Assembly: GCA_963969495.1 (NCBI GenBank)
Contig: OZ018321.1
Coordinates: forward strand, 107,522,557 to 107,586,556
Direction: 5' to 3'
Length of the DNA stretch: 64,000 nt
DNA from: Ceratothoa steindachneri
Lineage: Eukaryota > Arthropoda > Malacostraca > Isopoda > Cymothoidae
The position numbers and the translations under genes are program-made. Positions within the stretch are counted from its first letter, which is position 1; each line of letters opens with the position of its first letter. The notes beneath the pieces are model-generated. The model saw only the letters and a list, made by a program, of their open reading frames with translations, ran no database searches and was not told the DNA's origin. Shown in pieces: positions 50,671-62,124 of this stretch.

Positions 50671-50789
50671 TAATGCATCCATAGGATTTTGTCAGATCAT
50701 GCATCCACAATATACAATTTAACAATCCATAGGAATGTCCAACCATGCATCTACAATATATAATTTAAAGCCTCCATAGGAGTCTGTCA

Positions 50790-50985
50790 AGTTTATATCA
50801 TCTCTAAAATGTGGTGACCATGCCTGACATAAGAGTTGTATAGTTTAAGGATGACCTCCTTACTCTTGTAGCTAACATTTCTTTTAATGTAACCTAGCAC
50901 CCTATTTGCTCTATTTTTTGCCTCAATACACTGCTTTGAAAATTTCAGTGACCTATCTACTACTAATGCATCCAGTCAGTCTTCG
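50790..50985 (-). mobile_element. LINE B ORF2 fragment, minus strand
   Basis: The minus strand reads VDRSLKFSKQCIEAKNRA, then NRVLGYIKRNVSYKSKEVIL, matching 54645-54790 of the plus-strand copy nearly residue for residue. It sits directly upstream of the LINE B copy 5' end. Confidence 0.85.
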
Positions 50986-51150
50986 ACTGACCTTCGAACA
51001 GGTAGCACGTGTTTCATAGAGCTCTCAGTCTGTTGATCTATTTTTCAGATTTTTCTACAGTTTTTTTTTTTTCTCACCACAATCAGCGAAAGCTAAGTTG
51101 CTCTTCTTTTTTTTCTTATTACTACTTAAGTTCATTCTTTGTTTGAATAA

Positions 51151-52311
51151 GTGATGGAGTTTGGGGATGAAAGTGAGCATGAGTGTCGGAATGTATGCAT
51201 TGGTTGTGGTGTATTAGGTGAGGGGTATACATGTGTTGTATGTGGGCTGCGTGAATGCATTGTAGATTTAGAGGGGATGAGAAGGCAGGATTTAGACAGG
51301 ATATGTAGGCTGGAGGGGTTAGTTGCTGAGCTCAGGAGGGAACTTAGTGTTAGGCCTAGAGCTGGGAATAGGTTAGGTGGTGAGGTAGGCCAGTTAGATG
51401 TTTCAGGTGAAGGTAGAGGGCCGGTGGAGGAGGTAGGATATGATAGTTCTAGTGATAGTGAAGTTAGCCCCCTTAGATTAGTTAGAAATAGGCCTAGTGA
51501 GGATGGGGGACAGTGGAGAGTGGTTAGGAAACGTGAAGCTAGGGAGGCTTCTCCTGTTCTTTGTGAGAATAGGGTTGCCTCTGTTGAGGGTGTTAGCCAG
51601 GGAGAGAATAGGTGTGTGAGTCAGAGGGACACAGAACCTATTAGCTTGACTAATAGATTCAGTGCCCTAAGAGAGGAAGTAACTGGAAGTGATATGACTG
51701 ATGGGGGTGGGGGTGGAGTTCGAGCGACTGGTAGTTTGAATGAGAATAGGAGTGGGGATGGAGTTAGGTCTGTGGGGGTTAGGAATAGGAGTCTGACTGA
51801 AGTGCTTGTGATGGGTGATTCGTGAGTTAGATATTTAGATAGGAAGTTGAATGCAAGTAGATTGAATGGTTTGAGGGTGTGTTTGCCGGGTGCTGGAGTG
51901 AGAGATCTGTCTGATAGGTATGAGGAGCTGGTGTCTGGCTGTGCAAGGGATGCCGTTGTGATTACACATGTAGGAGTGAATGATGTGAAGAAAGTGGGTG
52001 CATGTGAGTTACGTGAGAGGTACAAGAGGTTGATTGAAAAGGTGAAAGAAAGTAGAATGAAAGGTGTTGTGACAGGTGTGCTTCCAAGAATGGATGTTGG
52101 GGTAGAATGGATGTCTCGTGCAATTGGGCTGAATGATTATGTGAGGAGGATGTGTGAGATGGAAGGTGTCATGTTTGTGGATGTGTGGGATAGGTTTGTT
52201 GGAATGAAAGAAATGTATGCGATGGATGGACTGCATTTAAGTAGGAGGGGGGTAGATGTGTTGTGCGATGAGTATGATCGTGTTATTAGGTCTTTGCGGG
52301 CGGGAAACTAG
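51151..52311 (+). pseudogene. LINE B ORF1: zinc finger plus SGNH esterase domain, one in-frame TGA
   Basis: The 387-codon frame is open apart from a single TGA at 51823-51825. The N-terminus (residues 12-33) has CIGCGVLGEGYTCVVCGLREC, a two-zinc-like C-x2-C-x8-C-x2-C pattern, then a short Leu-rich helix and a low-complexity linker. The C-terminal half is an SGNH hydrolase: VLVMGDS (nucleophile Ser), HVGVND (block with Asn), and DGLHLS (catalytic Asp/His). The TGA directly follows the GDS Ser. Esterase-bearing ORF1 proteins are known in CR1 LINEs; the substrate is not settled. Confidence 0.85.
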
Positions 52312-52334
52312 ATACTAATGGTGGTCAGGGAATT

Positions 52335-53756
52335 ATGAGAGGACATTATAGTACTGAAAGTAGAATGGACTTGGCAGATAACAGAAATAGGTTCCAAGGC
52401 GATAGAGGTGAGGTCATTCAGGTTTCAAGAGGTACTTCAGGGATAGGGGGGTTAAATTGTTTCTATACAAATGCTCGTAGTCTTAGAAACAAGAAGGATG
52501 AGCTATTTAGTTATATTAGCAATGAGGATATAGATATATTATGCGTTACTGAATCATGGGTTAATGAAATAGAATTTAGTGACACTATAAGTGAATTTGA
52601 TTTACAGGGCTATAATATGTACATTAGTCAAAGGACAGGTAGGATTGGGGGAGGAATAATTATCTATATAAAAAACAACATTGTTTCAAGTTTAAATACT
52701 TCAATAAAGCAGGATGGAGTTGAGTCACTTTGGATAGATATTAGGTTCAGTAAAAATAGAATGGTGCATTTGGGAGCTTTTTACAGGCCACCTGGGCAGA
52801 CTGATGATATGGAAGAACTAATGATAAGGGAAATAAGTAAGGGATGTGAAACAGATGCAGTTATTATTGGGGACTTCAACTTAAACTCTGTGGACTGGGA
52901 AAATATGATAGGTAGGGATAGAACAAGTGGCAGGTTCATAGAATGCTTTGAGGATAATTTTTTGAATCAATTTGTTAATGAGCCAACGAGGAGGGACAAT
53001 ATATTAGATTTAGTACTTTCTAACAGCGATCATTTAGTTCAAGAATTGACTGTTGGGGAAGCATTGGGAAATAGTGACCATCAGATAGTTCATTTTAACT
53101 TGGGAATTGAGAAGGGTAAAATAACCGAGAATGCTGAAAAAGTTCCAAATTTTCATAAGGGAGATTATGTAAAACTTCGAAGCTTGCTAAATTTGGTAGA
53201 CTGGGATGTAGAATTCAGAGGTAAAAATGCTTATGGGATGTGGGATACTTTCAAGCATATAATAAATGTAGTCCAAGAACAATGTACCCCAATGAAGGCC
53301 ATTATGAACAAAAGTAGGAAACCATTATGGTGGAATCAGGAGATAGCTAGAAAAATTTCAGAGAAGAAAAGGGCATACAAAAAATTACAGGTAGAAAATA
53401 ATATTAAAAATTTAAGTGATTATAGAATGGCTAGGAATGAGTTAAATAAGATTATAAAGAAGAACAAAAGGGTGTCAGAAATTAAATTAGCTCAGGAAAG
53501 CAACAAAGATCCTAGAAAGTTCTTTAGTTACTATAAAATTAATAACAAGTTTGGCAGAGTTAAAATAGGACCTATCAAATATGAAGGGGTTGTGAGAGAA
53601 ACTGATGAGGAAATAGTTGAGGTACTAAATGGTCATTTTGCATCAGTATTTACAAAGGAGAAACTAATAGTCTTATGTATAGTACTCATGGGTCAGGGAA
53701 AGAGGTGTTTACTAACATTACTGTGGATCGAGGATGATAAAAGGATTAATAGGTGA
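52335..53756 (+). pseudogene. LINE B ORF2, endonuclease and RT entry
   Basis: The 473-codon frame begins 23 bases after the ORF1 stop. Endonuclease blocks are CFYTNARSLRNKKDEL (N), CVTESWVNE (E), GAFYRPPG, IIGDFNLNSVDW (D and N), and LGNSDHQIVHF (SDH), so the whole APE active site is intact. The frame then runs through a basic linker (WWNQEIARKISEKKRAYKKL) to FASVFTKEK and breaks by frameshift at about 53670. Confidence 0.88.
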
Positions 53757-55240
53757 GTTAGATACTACCAAGGCCTCCGGCCCTGATAATATTCATTCTA
53801 GGATACTTAAAGAAGGGGTAGAAAGTATCTCAATATCTCTGGAGAAGTTATATACTAGGTCACTGGAATATGGAGAAATACCCGATGATTGGAAGAGAGC
53901 GAATGTAGTCCCCATTTTCAAGAAGGGTAGTAAAGAGGATCCAAATAACTTTAGACCGGTTAGCCTAACTCCTGTAGTCTGTAAAATTCTTGAGAAAATA
54001 GTTAAAAAAGGGATTTGCCAAAATCTAGAGAGGGAGGGGTTAATCAGCAATGCTCAGCATGGGTTAGATCAGGTAGATCATGTTTAACTAACTTACTAGA
54101 CTTTCTGGAGTTTGTAACAGATCAAGTAGATAAGGGAGAGAATGTAGATATAATTTACTTAGATTTTAGTACAGCATTTGATAAGGTACCACATAGGAGA
54201 CTAGTTCATAAATTAAAAATGATTGCGATATGTGGGGGTGTTTCAAATTGGATAGCTGAGTGGCTGAAAGACAGAAAGCAAAGGGTAGTGCTAAATGGTG
54301 TAAAGTCAGAGTGGAGGGATGTTATCAGTGGGGTTCCTCAGGGATCAGTTCTCGGTCCATTATTATTTGTCATCTATATAAATGATCTTGTGGAGGCAGT
54401 TAATAATAAAGTGTCAATTTTTGCAGATGATACCAAATTAGCAGCTGTAGTTAAAGATATTGCTGATAATTTTAAAGTGCAGGGGGATTTAAATAAATTG
54501 TTGTCCTGGGCACATAAGTGGCAAATGACTTTCAACCTTGATAATTTCAAAGTTATTAATATGGGAAAAGATAATAGAGAATTTAACTAAACTATGAAAT
54601 GGATGGGCATTGGCTGAGCTCAGTAGAGGATGAGAAAGATCTAGGAGTAGTAATAGATAAGTCATTAAGGTTTTCTAAGCAGTGTATTGAAGCAAGAAAT
54701 AGGGCAAATAGAGTGCTGGGTTTTATTAAGAGAAATGTCAGTTACAAAAGTAAGGAGGTTATTCTTAAACTCTATAACTCTTATGTTAGGCCACATCTAG
54801 AGTACTGTATACAGGCATGGTCCCCACATTTAAGACACGATATTAACCTTCTCGAGTCAGTGCAACGGAGGGCAACAAAGATTATTCCTTCCCTGAGGCA
54901 CCTTGAATATATAGATAGACTGAGAGTATTAAATATGTTCTCATTCGAAAGGAGGTGTGTGAGAGGGAATATGATTGAGCTGTTTAAAATTTTTTCTGGG
55001 ATAGATAAATTGGATGTTAGCAAGTTTTTTGAGTTAGATTATGGAAATCGGACTAGAGGTCACCACTTGAAAATTAAAAAGCAAGGGTGTAGGTTGGATT
55101 TAAGAAAATATTTTTTCACTAATAGAGTGGTAGACTTCTGGAACAAATTGCCGCAGAGGGTAGTAGGTAGTCCAAATCTAAATGTATTTAAGAGTAGGTT
55201 GGATGAGTTTATGGGAAGGGAAGGTTGTGATGGTTCCTAA
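53734..55240 (+). pseudogene. LINE B ORF2, reverse transcriptase and C-terminus (three frames)
   Basis: Frame 53734-54087: KASGPDNIHSRILKEG, PIFKKGSKEDPNNFRPVSLT. Frame 54015-54590: IIYLDFSTAFDKVPHRRL (first Asp), [20 protein letters not shown], and [11 protein letters not shown] (FADD intact). Frame 54599-55240: CRLDLRKYFFTNRVVDFWNK and the terminal SPNLNVFKSRLDEFMGREG. Two frameshifts and the stop at 54590 are the only obvious lesions; all catalytic residues remain. Confidence 0.87.
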
Positions 55241-55577
55241 GTTTTGTATATATTAATATTGTTTGTATATATCTATAGTTGCATGATTTAGTTCTTGACA
55301 AGCCTTGATTGGTGATACCCTTGTTTCTGGATGCAATCCTCTGGATGTAGTTTTCCTGGGAGTTTGGGTGCCTTAAAAAAGAGGCCGTTTGACTCGGATG
55401 ACCTATGATGAGCCCTTGTGGCTTTTGTCATCTGTTATATTATATTGTGGGGGGACTTTGATTTTGTCTTCCCCTGGTGATGGTGCTTTTTGTGGGTGGG
55501 TTTTGACGGAGGCGGATGACCTTTGATAGGCCCTTGTGGCTTTTGTCATCTGTGTAATTATGTTATGTTATGTTTTA

Positions 55578-56400
55578 CTACTCCTAATTCCTTCTAATCT
55601 TCAACTGAATTAAGCCAATACCCATCCATTTCATAGCTAAATTCCCTATTATCTCTCCCCATGTTAATAACTTTGCATTTATTAAGGTTAAAAGTCATCT
55701 GCCACTTCTGAGCCCAAGCTAACAACTTATTTAAGTCACCCTGCACTTTAAAGCTACCCTCAACCTCTTTGACTACAGCTGCCAATTTAGTGTCGTCAGC
55801 AAAAATTGACACTGCTATTTACACCTTGCCCAAGATCATTTACATAGATTATAAATAATAAAGGGCCTAAAACTGATCCCTGAGGTACGCCACTAATAAC
55901 ATTCCTCCACTCTGACCTCACTCCATTCAGTACAACTCTCTGTTTCCTGTTTTCCTATTAGTTACATAATCCATAAAATCCTGTAAATTAGTTAAACATG
56001 ATCTACCTTTACTAAAACCATGCTGAGCATCATTAATTAACCTGCTACTCTCTAGATGATCAGAAATTCCCTTCTTAACCATCTTCTCAATAATTTTACA
56101 GACTATAGAAGTTAAGCTTACCGGTCTAAAGTTATTTGGATCCTCTTTGCTTCCCTTTTTAAAAATTGGCACTACATTTGCCAATTTCCAATCATTTGGT
56201 ATTTCTCCAGACTCTAGTGATCTCATAAATATCTTCTCAAGAGCTACTACAATACTTTCTACACCTTCTTTGAGTATCCTAGAATGAATGTTGTCAGGGC
56301 CAGATGCCTTACTAGTATTTAACTGCATTATAAGCCCTTTAATTTCTTCTTTGTCTATATTAATAGAATTTACCACTACTTCCCTTGACCTAGAATTATC
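55578..56400 (-). mobile_element. LINE B RT fragment, minus strand, internally deleted
   Basis: Minus frame 56376-55927 reads LNTSKASGPDNIHSRILKEG to FSKGRSCLTNLQDFMDYVTN and then jumps directly to RELYWME. The segment with the first catalytic Asp (LDFSKAFD-type) is deleted. Frame 55812-55594 gives [19 protein letters not shown]. It abuts the 3' tail of the plus-strand LINE B copy at 55577. Confidence 0.82.
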
Positions 56401-56403
56401 ATC

Positions 56404-57136
56404 AATTAATCTAACTGGTTTCTCTTCTGTAGAAGGCTTATAGCATCGGCCATACCTAATAAGGTTCCAGAATGATTAATAAGCGTGAAATTATAAGCCT
56501 GCAGAAGAAGAGCCCAATGTTGTATTCTACCAGAAGCCATAGGAAGGATACATTTAGAACAAGAAAATAAACGAAGAAGAGGTTTATGATCTGTCACCAA
56601 TGTAAAATTGTGCTGACCCCACAAATAGAAATGGAATTTCCTTAGAGCAAAAACCATTGCCAAAGCTTCCTTTTCCAACTGAGAATAATTACATTCTGTA
56701 GCTGATAGAGTACAAGAAACAAAGTGAACAGGCCGCTCTATACCATCTATCAGGTGGCATAGAACAGCTCCGATTCCATAAGCACTGCTGTCTGCAACCA
56801 CTAGAATAGGTTTCTGTGGGTCAAAATGCACTAGCACTTCAAAAGATAGTAGAACCTGCTTGGAGGTAACAAAAGCAGTTGTTAAGAGGCTCCAGGATTT
56901 TTTTTTTTTTTAATTTCACGGATGACATAAACCTCTTATAAAAGTTAAACAAACCTAAGTATGACTTTAGCTGAGTCACATTAGTAGGAATAGGGGCATC
57001 AGCAATAGCTTGAACTTTGTCAGAAGTGGGGTGAATACCCTGGGCATCAATACGATAACCCAGATAAGACACAGTAGGAATACCAATAGCACACTTCTTT
57101 GAACAAAGCTTCAATCCAGCATTTTGATACTCAATT
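56404..57136 (-). pseudogene. Gypsy pol, RT C-terminal part and RNase H (left piece)
   Basis: Minus frame 57114-56839 reads LCSKKCAIGIPTVSYLGYRI, HPTSDKVQAI and LGLFNFYKRFM, the region after the YxDD of Ty3/Gypsy RT. Frame 56837-56406 is the RNase H: ILVVADSSAYGIGAVL, YSQLEKEALAMVFALRKFHF and VTDHKPLLRLF, with the usual D-E-D residues. A T11 tract with frameshift near 56900 separates them. It belongs to the same element as the pieces at 61426, 62062 and 62861. Confidence 0.85.
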
Positions 57137-57300
57137 GTGTGGCGTGTGGCGGATGTGTTGCTTGTGCTCTCTTGAATTCATGACTTTGAGGTTGTTTGCT
57201 GCTATACAGTATCATCTTTAGACACCATAAGCTTGCTTGAGATATATTTGAACACAAGGTATACTTTAAATTTGCATTTATATTGGTGATCTAGCGAAAT

Positions 57301-58394
57301 ATGGCGAGTAAACAGATGGACTCTGGTGGAGGAAGACGAAAAGTAAGTAGACAACAACGGAAGCATCTTCAAGGGAAACAGAAAATGCAGGTGATGGCTG
57401 TGGGAGATGCAGTGGACTGGTAAGAGATAATGATATGGCACTCTTATGTGATATCTGTGTAACTTGGTATCATGCCAAATGTGAGAGGATACCTGAGGAT
57501 GTTTATAAGTTTATGGTGGAAGAAGAGGCAGGATCCCAGTTTACATGGCACTGCGTCTCCTGTAAGAAAGGATGTGCAAAATTAAAATCTCATATTGAGA
57601 AATTGGAGAAGATACAAGCAGACTTAATTGAGAAACAAAATGTACTGCAGGAAGAGGTTAAGGAGATACGAGAGACAGTCAAAATGGATAAAGAAGATTT
57701 TAACAACATTACTGCTAGAGTAGCAGTACTGGAGGCTAGATCAGTGGATACTAATGAACATATGAATGGGGACAGGGAGACTGTACAAGAATTGAGTTCA
57801 CGGATGGAGAGAGCTGAAATCAATATACTTGAAATAAAGAAATCAAGTACTAATGAAGTAAATGCAGTATATGGGGCAATTGGAGGACATCAGGCATCTC
57901 AGAAAAAACAGGAGGTAATGGATATGACTACAGTTTTGGAAGAACTAAATGATAAGAAGAAGAGAGAAAACAACATTGTGGTGTACAATGTCCCTGAAAG
58001 CAATTCAAACATGTTCCAGGAAAGAATTAATTATGACAGACAGATTGTTAAGAAAATTCTGAATACATGTGAGGTTCATGAGGATAATATGATGAGAGTG
58101 ATAAGGCTTGGGAAAAAGGTAGAAGGTCGAGATCGCCCAATACTGGCTGCACTCACTGACTCAGAAGTGAGAAATGATATATTCAGAAAAATAAAAAAAT
58201 TGGGCAAGGATGAAAACTTGAAAAATTTTAGAGTGGCCTATGATTTAACCAAGAGAGAGAGAGAAATGGACAAAGAACTGTTAAAGAAGGCAAAAAACTT
58301 AACAGATATGGGAGAGGGGAAGCATGTAGTCAGAGGTCCACCTTGGAACCGAAGGGTCATCAAGGTGGAGGATCAAAGACCACAGCCACAGTAG
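57301..58394 (+). pseudogene. LINE C ORF1: PHD-like finger, coiled coil, RRM-like domain
   Basis: An ATG at 57301 starts MASKQMDSGGGRRKVSRQQ. A frameshift near 57350 then leads into GDGCGRCSGLVRDND, ALLCDICVTWYHAKCERIP and WHCVSCKKG, a PHD/zinc finger (C-x2-C...C-x2-C-x4-H-x2-C...C-x2-C). Residues in the 57590-57850 stretch form a long coiled coil (LEKIQADLIEKQNVLQEEV). The last third (RENNIVVYNVPES, RVIRLGKKVEGRDRPILAAL, AYDLTKRERE) resembles the L1 ORF1p RNA-binding region. Likely an RNA chaperone for its own transcript. Confidence 0.83.
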
Positions 58395-59200
58395 AAATTG
58401 ACTCAAGTACATCATGTGCTGAGAATGTAAATAATGTAAATAGAAAGTTTAGCATTATATTTACAAATGTGGATGTATATACTTTTGATAAGTTTTTAGA
58501 ATTAAGGTCGTTACTTGATACATTAAGTAATAAGCCAAGCATTATTGCCCTCTCTGAAGTTAAACCTAAGCACTTTAGATATCGAAGGGAACTTGAAGAA
58601 TACAACATCGAAGGGTATGAGATAGAGGAAAGTAATGTTTTGGGTAATGAAGGTAGAGGTCTCTTGATATACGTGAAAAGTGGCATTAAGTATAGTAAGG
58701 GAGATTTGGTTTCATGTTTCTGTGAGTATTGCTGTCTGGAAATTATGCTTCAAGGAGAGAAACTTAACCTAACTCTAGTATATCGAGGAAAATGACCAAC
58801 TGTTGCTGGATTTATTGTAAGAGGTAACTGAGATGAAGGCTACATTTAAGATTTTGATGGGAGACTTTAATTTGCCACAAATAAATTGGAAAAATTGCAC
58901 GACTAACACTGTAATGAATGATTTTGGAACAAAATTTGTGGAAAAGGTGCGTGATTGCTTTTTGACCCAGCATGTGGAGGAAATTACAAGAATAAGGGGT
59001 GAAAATGTGGGTAATACCCTAGATTTATTTTTCACAAATGAAGAATCAATAGTTGAAGAGGTCATGATTGGAAATCCACTGGGGAGAAGTGATCATGCTG
59101 TGATACAAGTTACATGTAATATGGAGGAGATCGTGGCTCATGATAGAAAAACTATGTATTTGTATGAAAAAGCAGATTATGAGGGTCTGAGAAGGGAACT
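58343..59200 (+). pseudogene. LINE C endonuclease (two frames)
   Basis: The first frame (58343-58795, overlapping the end of ORF1) reads FSIIFTNVDVYTFDKFLEL, IALSEVKPKHF (catalytic E), GLLIYVKSGIKY and LTLVYRG. The second (from 58833) reads ILMGDFNLPQINW (GDFN) and GRSDHAVIQVT (SDH). A short deletion/frameshift sits between them at 58790-58830. The start of ORF2 is unclear because no ATG lies between ORF1 and the first nuclease block. Confidence 0.8.
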
Positions 59201-61381
59201 TAGTATTAATATTGACTGGGTGAAATACCTATCCGAGGCTACCAATATTGAGGAAATGTGGAGCAGATTCAAGTCAAAATTGTATGTTGCAATAGATAAG
59301 AGTGTACCCACAAGAAAGATGGGGAATTTAAATCAATCCAGGAAAAGGACGAATAGCAATCTACCAATGAATAAGAAATTATGGTCTAAGATAAAGAAGA
59401 AACAGAGGTTGTGGATGAGAATGAAATCCTTGAAGAGTAATCTGAATGTATCTACTAAGAACGAGTATTTAGAGACTGAGAAGGAGTACAGAAAACTGAA
59501 TAATCAAATTAGAAAAGAAACCCGAAATGCTGTAAAACTAAAAGAAAGGGAGATTGCAAAAAATGTGAAGGATAATCCTAAAATATTTTGGAAATATGTG
59601 CAGACTAAGACAAAAAGGAAACCAAGGATTCCTGACTTATACAAGGGCACTGCTGAAGATGGAAAAACTGAAAGTGATCTGGAAAAAGTTGAAGTTTTAG
59701 CAAAGCAATTTTCGAAGGTGTTTGTCATGGAGCCAGAAGATGAGGTACCATATTGTGTGATGAAAAATGTACCAACACTGAATCACCTGGAAATTAATAA
59801 GGAAAAAATTAAGAAGATCATTAAAAATCTAAAGAGGCATAAATCCCCAGGACCTGACGGAATCCACTCTAGGATTATAAAAGAAGCTATGGAACAATTA
59901 GTAGTGCCTTTAGAAATACTTTATCAGTACTCCTTTAAACATAAGGAACTCCCTCAAGATTGGCTAATTGCTCATATTACTCCTATATTTAAAAAGGGTT
60001 CCAAGTGTGATCCAGAGAATTATAGGCCAGTCAGTTTAACAAGTATAATCTGTAAGATATTTGAGACAATGATAAGGGAGGAGATAATGGCACACATGAG
60101 AACCAATAGTTTATTTAGTGACAAGCAATATGGCTTTATCTCAGGACGATCAACGGTGCTACAGCTCATAAAGGTTCTGGACAGATGGACTGAAATTATT
60201 GATGATGGACATGCAGTGGATGTAATATATTGTGATTTTATGAAGGCTTTCGATAGAGTTGCACATAGAAGACTATTCAGTAAAATTAGTTGTTATGGAA
60301 TTGGAAAGGAGTACCAAGAATGGATTGCAGCATTCCTAACACAAAGACAACAAAGAGTGGTGGTGAAGGGGGAAATGTCAAAGATGGAAGCCAGTGACAA
60401 GTGGAGTGCCGCAGGGCACTGTTCTCGGACCATTGTTGTTTGTTTTGTTTATCAATGACCTCCCCGATAGTATAGTAAATGACAGCTAAGTATACCTGTA
60501 TGCAGAGGACACAAAGATATTTAGATGCATAAAAGATCAAGAGGATTGTCAAAAGCTGCAGCAGGATGTGCAGGAGGTATACTCATGGAGTGAAAAATGG
60601 TTGTTGAGTTTTCATCCAGATAAGTGTAATTATATGAGAATAGGAAGAACGACTATTGAAGATCAAGGCTACCAAATGGAGAAGCAGCTGAAAAAGATTA
60701 CTTCTGAGAAGGATGTGGGAGTAATAATCAATGATAAATTGAGTTGTGTAGATCACCTAGCAGAGAAAGTAAATAAAGCCAACAAATTAGTGGGAATAAT
60801 CAGAAGGACCTTTGTTACATTGGATGCAATGATATTTAAAGCTTTGTTTGTAGCTTTAGTAAGACCGCATATAGAGTATGCTAATCAGGTATGGAGTCCT
60901 CACCTGGTTAAAGACATTGAGATGGTAGAGAACGTGCAATGAAGGGCTACAAGGATGGTGCCGGAACTTAAAGGACTTAATTATGAAGAGAGACTAAGGA
61001 AGCTGAACCTACCAACACTGGCATACAGAAGAGCACGGGGAGACTTAATAGAGACCTACAAGATACTCACTGGAAAAGTTGATGGGAAATGTAGTCAAGG
61101 CATATTGAAACTTCGAGAAGAAAACATCAGCAGGGGGAATTCACTGAAGCTTTTTAAGACAAGGTCACGGCTGGATATAAGGAAGTATGCTTTCCTGTGT
61201 AGTGATAAATAACTGGAATCAGTTGCCTGAGTGGGTGATTGCAGCAGCATCAGTCAACCGGTTTGAGGTCAGACTTAATAAATTTTGGTTTAATCAAGAA
61301 TTGAAATACAATTACAAGGCAAAGATAATCCACCACACGCTGCCGCAGGTTGATAATATAGATCTGGAGTCACAGGCATAA
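59201..61381 (+). pseudogene. LINE C reverse transcriptase and C-terminus
   Basis: Frame 58833-60458: HKSPGPDGIHSRIIKEA, FKKGSKCDPENYRPVSLTSI, FISGRSTVLQLIK and VIYCDFMKAFDRVAHRRL (first Asp). It then shifts; the next frame would give the [12 protein letters not shown] block near 60410 and LYAEDTKIF at about 60497, where the usual YADD is YAED. Frames 60568-60942, 60955-61212 and 61187-61381 complete the C-terminus (KCNYMRIG, RPHIEYANQVWSPH, SRLDIRKYAF, NWNQLPEW). Confidence 0.84.
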
Positions 61382-61425
61382 GCCTCTTCCATGAAGTCTT
61401 CTGTAAGTATCTGTAAGTATTTACT

Positions 61426-61542
61426 AGTATCTTTAGTGCAGATCTAAGTCTCTGAGCATGCTCATATTTAGATCAACCACATATGAGCACATCATCCATG
61501 TAGCCAACACCTCTAAGATCCCTTAATAAATCTTCCAGTGGT
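61426..61542 (-). pseudogene. Gypsy RT catalytic segment
   Basis: The minus strand reads LEDLLRDLRGVGYMDDVLIC, the YxDD box of Ty3/Gypsy RT, then HAQRLRSAL. It lies between LINE C and the LINE B fragment and belongs to the same Gypsy element as the pieces on either side. Confidence 0.85.
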
Positions 61543-62061
61543 GACTAGAGGTCACCACTTGAAAATTAAAAAGCAAGGGTGTAGGTTGGATTTAAGAAAA
61601 TATTTTTTCACTAATAGAGTGGTAGACTTCTGGAACAAATTGCCGCAGAGGGTAGTAGGTAGTCCAAATCTAAATGTATTTAAGAGTAGGTTGGATGAGT
61701 TTATGGGGAGGGAAGGTTGTGATGGTTCCTAAGTTTTGTATATATTAATATTGTTTGTATATATCTATAGCTGCATGATTTAGTTCTTGACGAGCCTTGA
61801 TTGGTGATACCCTTGTTTCTGGACGCAATCCTCGGGATGTAGTTTTCCTGGGAGTTTTGGTGCCTTAAAAAAGAGGCTGTTTGACTCGGATGACCTATGA
61901 TGAGCCCTTGTGGCTTTTGTCATCTGTTATATTATATCATGGGGGACTTTGATTTTGTCTTTCCCTGGTGATGGTGCTTTTTGTGGGTGGGTTTTGACGG
62001 AGGCGGTGACCTTTGATAGGCCCTTGTGGCTTTTGTCATCCATGAAATTATGTTATGTTAT
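61543..62061 (+). mobile_element. LINE B 3' fragment inserted into Gypsy RT
   Basis: It starts GTGACTAGAGGTCACCACTT and is nearly identical to 55050-55576, including the C-terminal codons (ORF 61538-61732, ending in the same EFMGREGCDGS), both 3' UTR hairpin-like segments and the ATTATGTTATGTTATG tail. Gypsy RT reads across the two borders (GIFQ on the right, VEDLLRDL on the left). Obvious long target duplications were not seen. Confidence 0.87.
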
Positions 62062-62124
62062 GTTACTGCTCATTGAAAAATACCAAGCGCAGGAGAAACT
62101 CTAAAAGACAACCTATATTTAAAT
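62062..62124 (-). pseudogene. Gypsy RT palm segment
   Basis: The minus strand reads FKYRLSFRVSPALGIFQ with an in-frame TGA afterward; this is the usual 'LPFGxxxAPxxFQ' block preceding the YxDD. The ATTTAAAT at 62117-62124 is one copy of the target duplication of the next element. Confidence 0.8.

Larger units (their letters stand above)
51000..55577 (+). mobile_element. CR1-like LINE ('LINE B'), near full length
   Basis: A 5' UTR of about 150 bp precedes ORF1 (51151-52311), a 23-base gap, ORF2 (52335-55240, several frameshifts) and a 3' UTR with two related ~50-bp hairpin-like segments (55395-55440 and 55512-55556) ending ATTATGTTATGTTATGTT at 55557-55576. ORF1 with an esterase domain, an APE/RT ORF2 without RNase H and a short-repeat 3' tail fit the CR1 group. 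Other pieces of the same family are at 46143, 50322, 50790, 55578, 61543 and 63412. Confidence 0.88.
57137..61425 (+). mobile_element. CR1-like LINE ('LINE C') inserted into Gypsy pol
   Basis: Order: 5' UTR (57137-57300), ORF1 with PHD-type finger (57301-58394), endonuclease (58343-58795 and 58833-59200), RT (to about 60950), C-terminus (to 61381) and a tail with TCTGTAAGTATCTGTAAGTA. Gypsy RT reads on to the left at 57136 and resumes at about 61426, so LINE C is the insert. Several frameshifts and an Asp-to-Glu change in the RT box make it dead. Confidence 0.84.

Noticed and set aside
50985..51010. tRNA-like B box near CCTTCGAACAGG
   Set aside because: No A box or foldable cloverleaf around it; it is in the LINE B 5' region.
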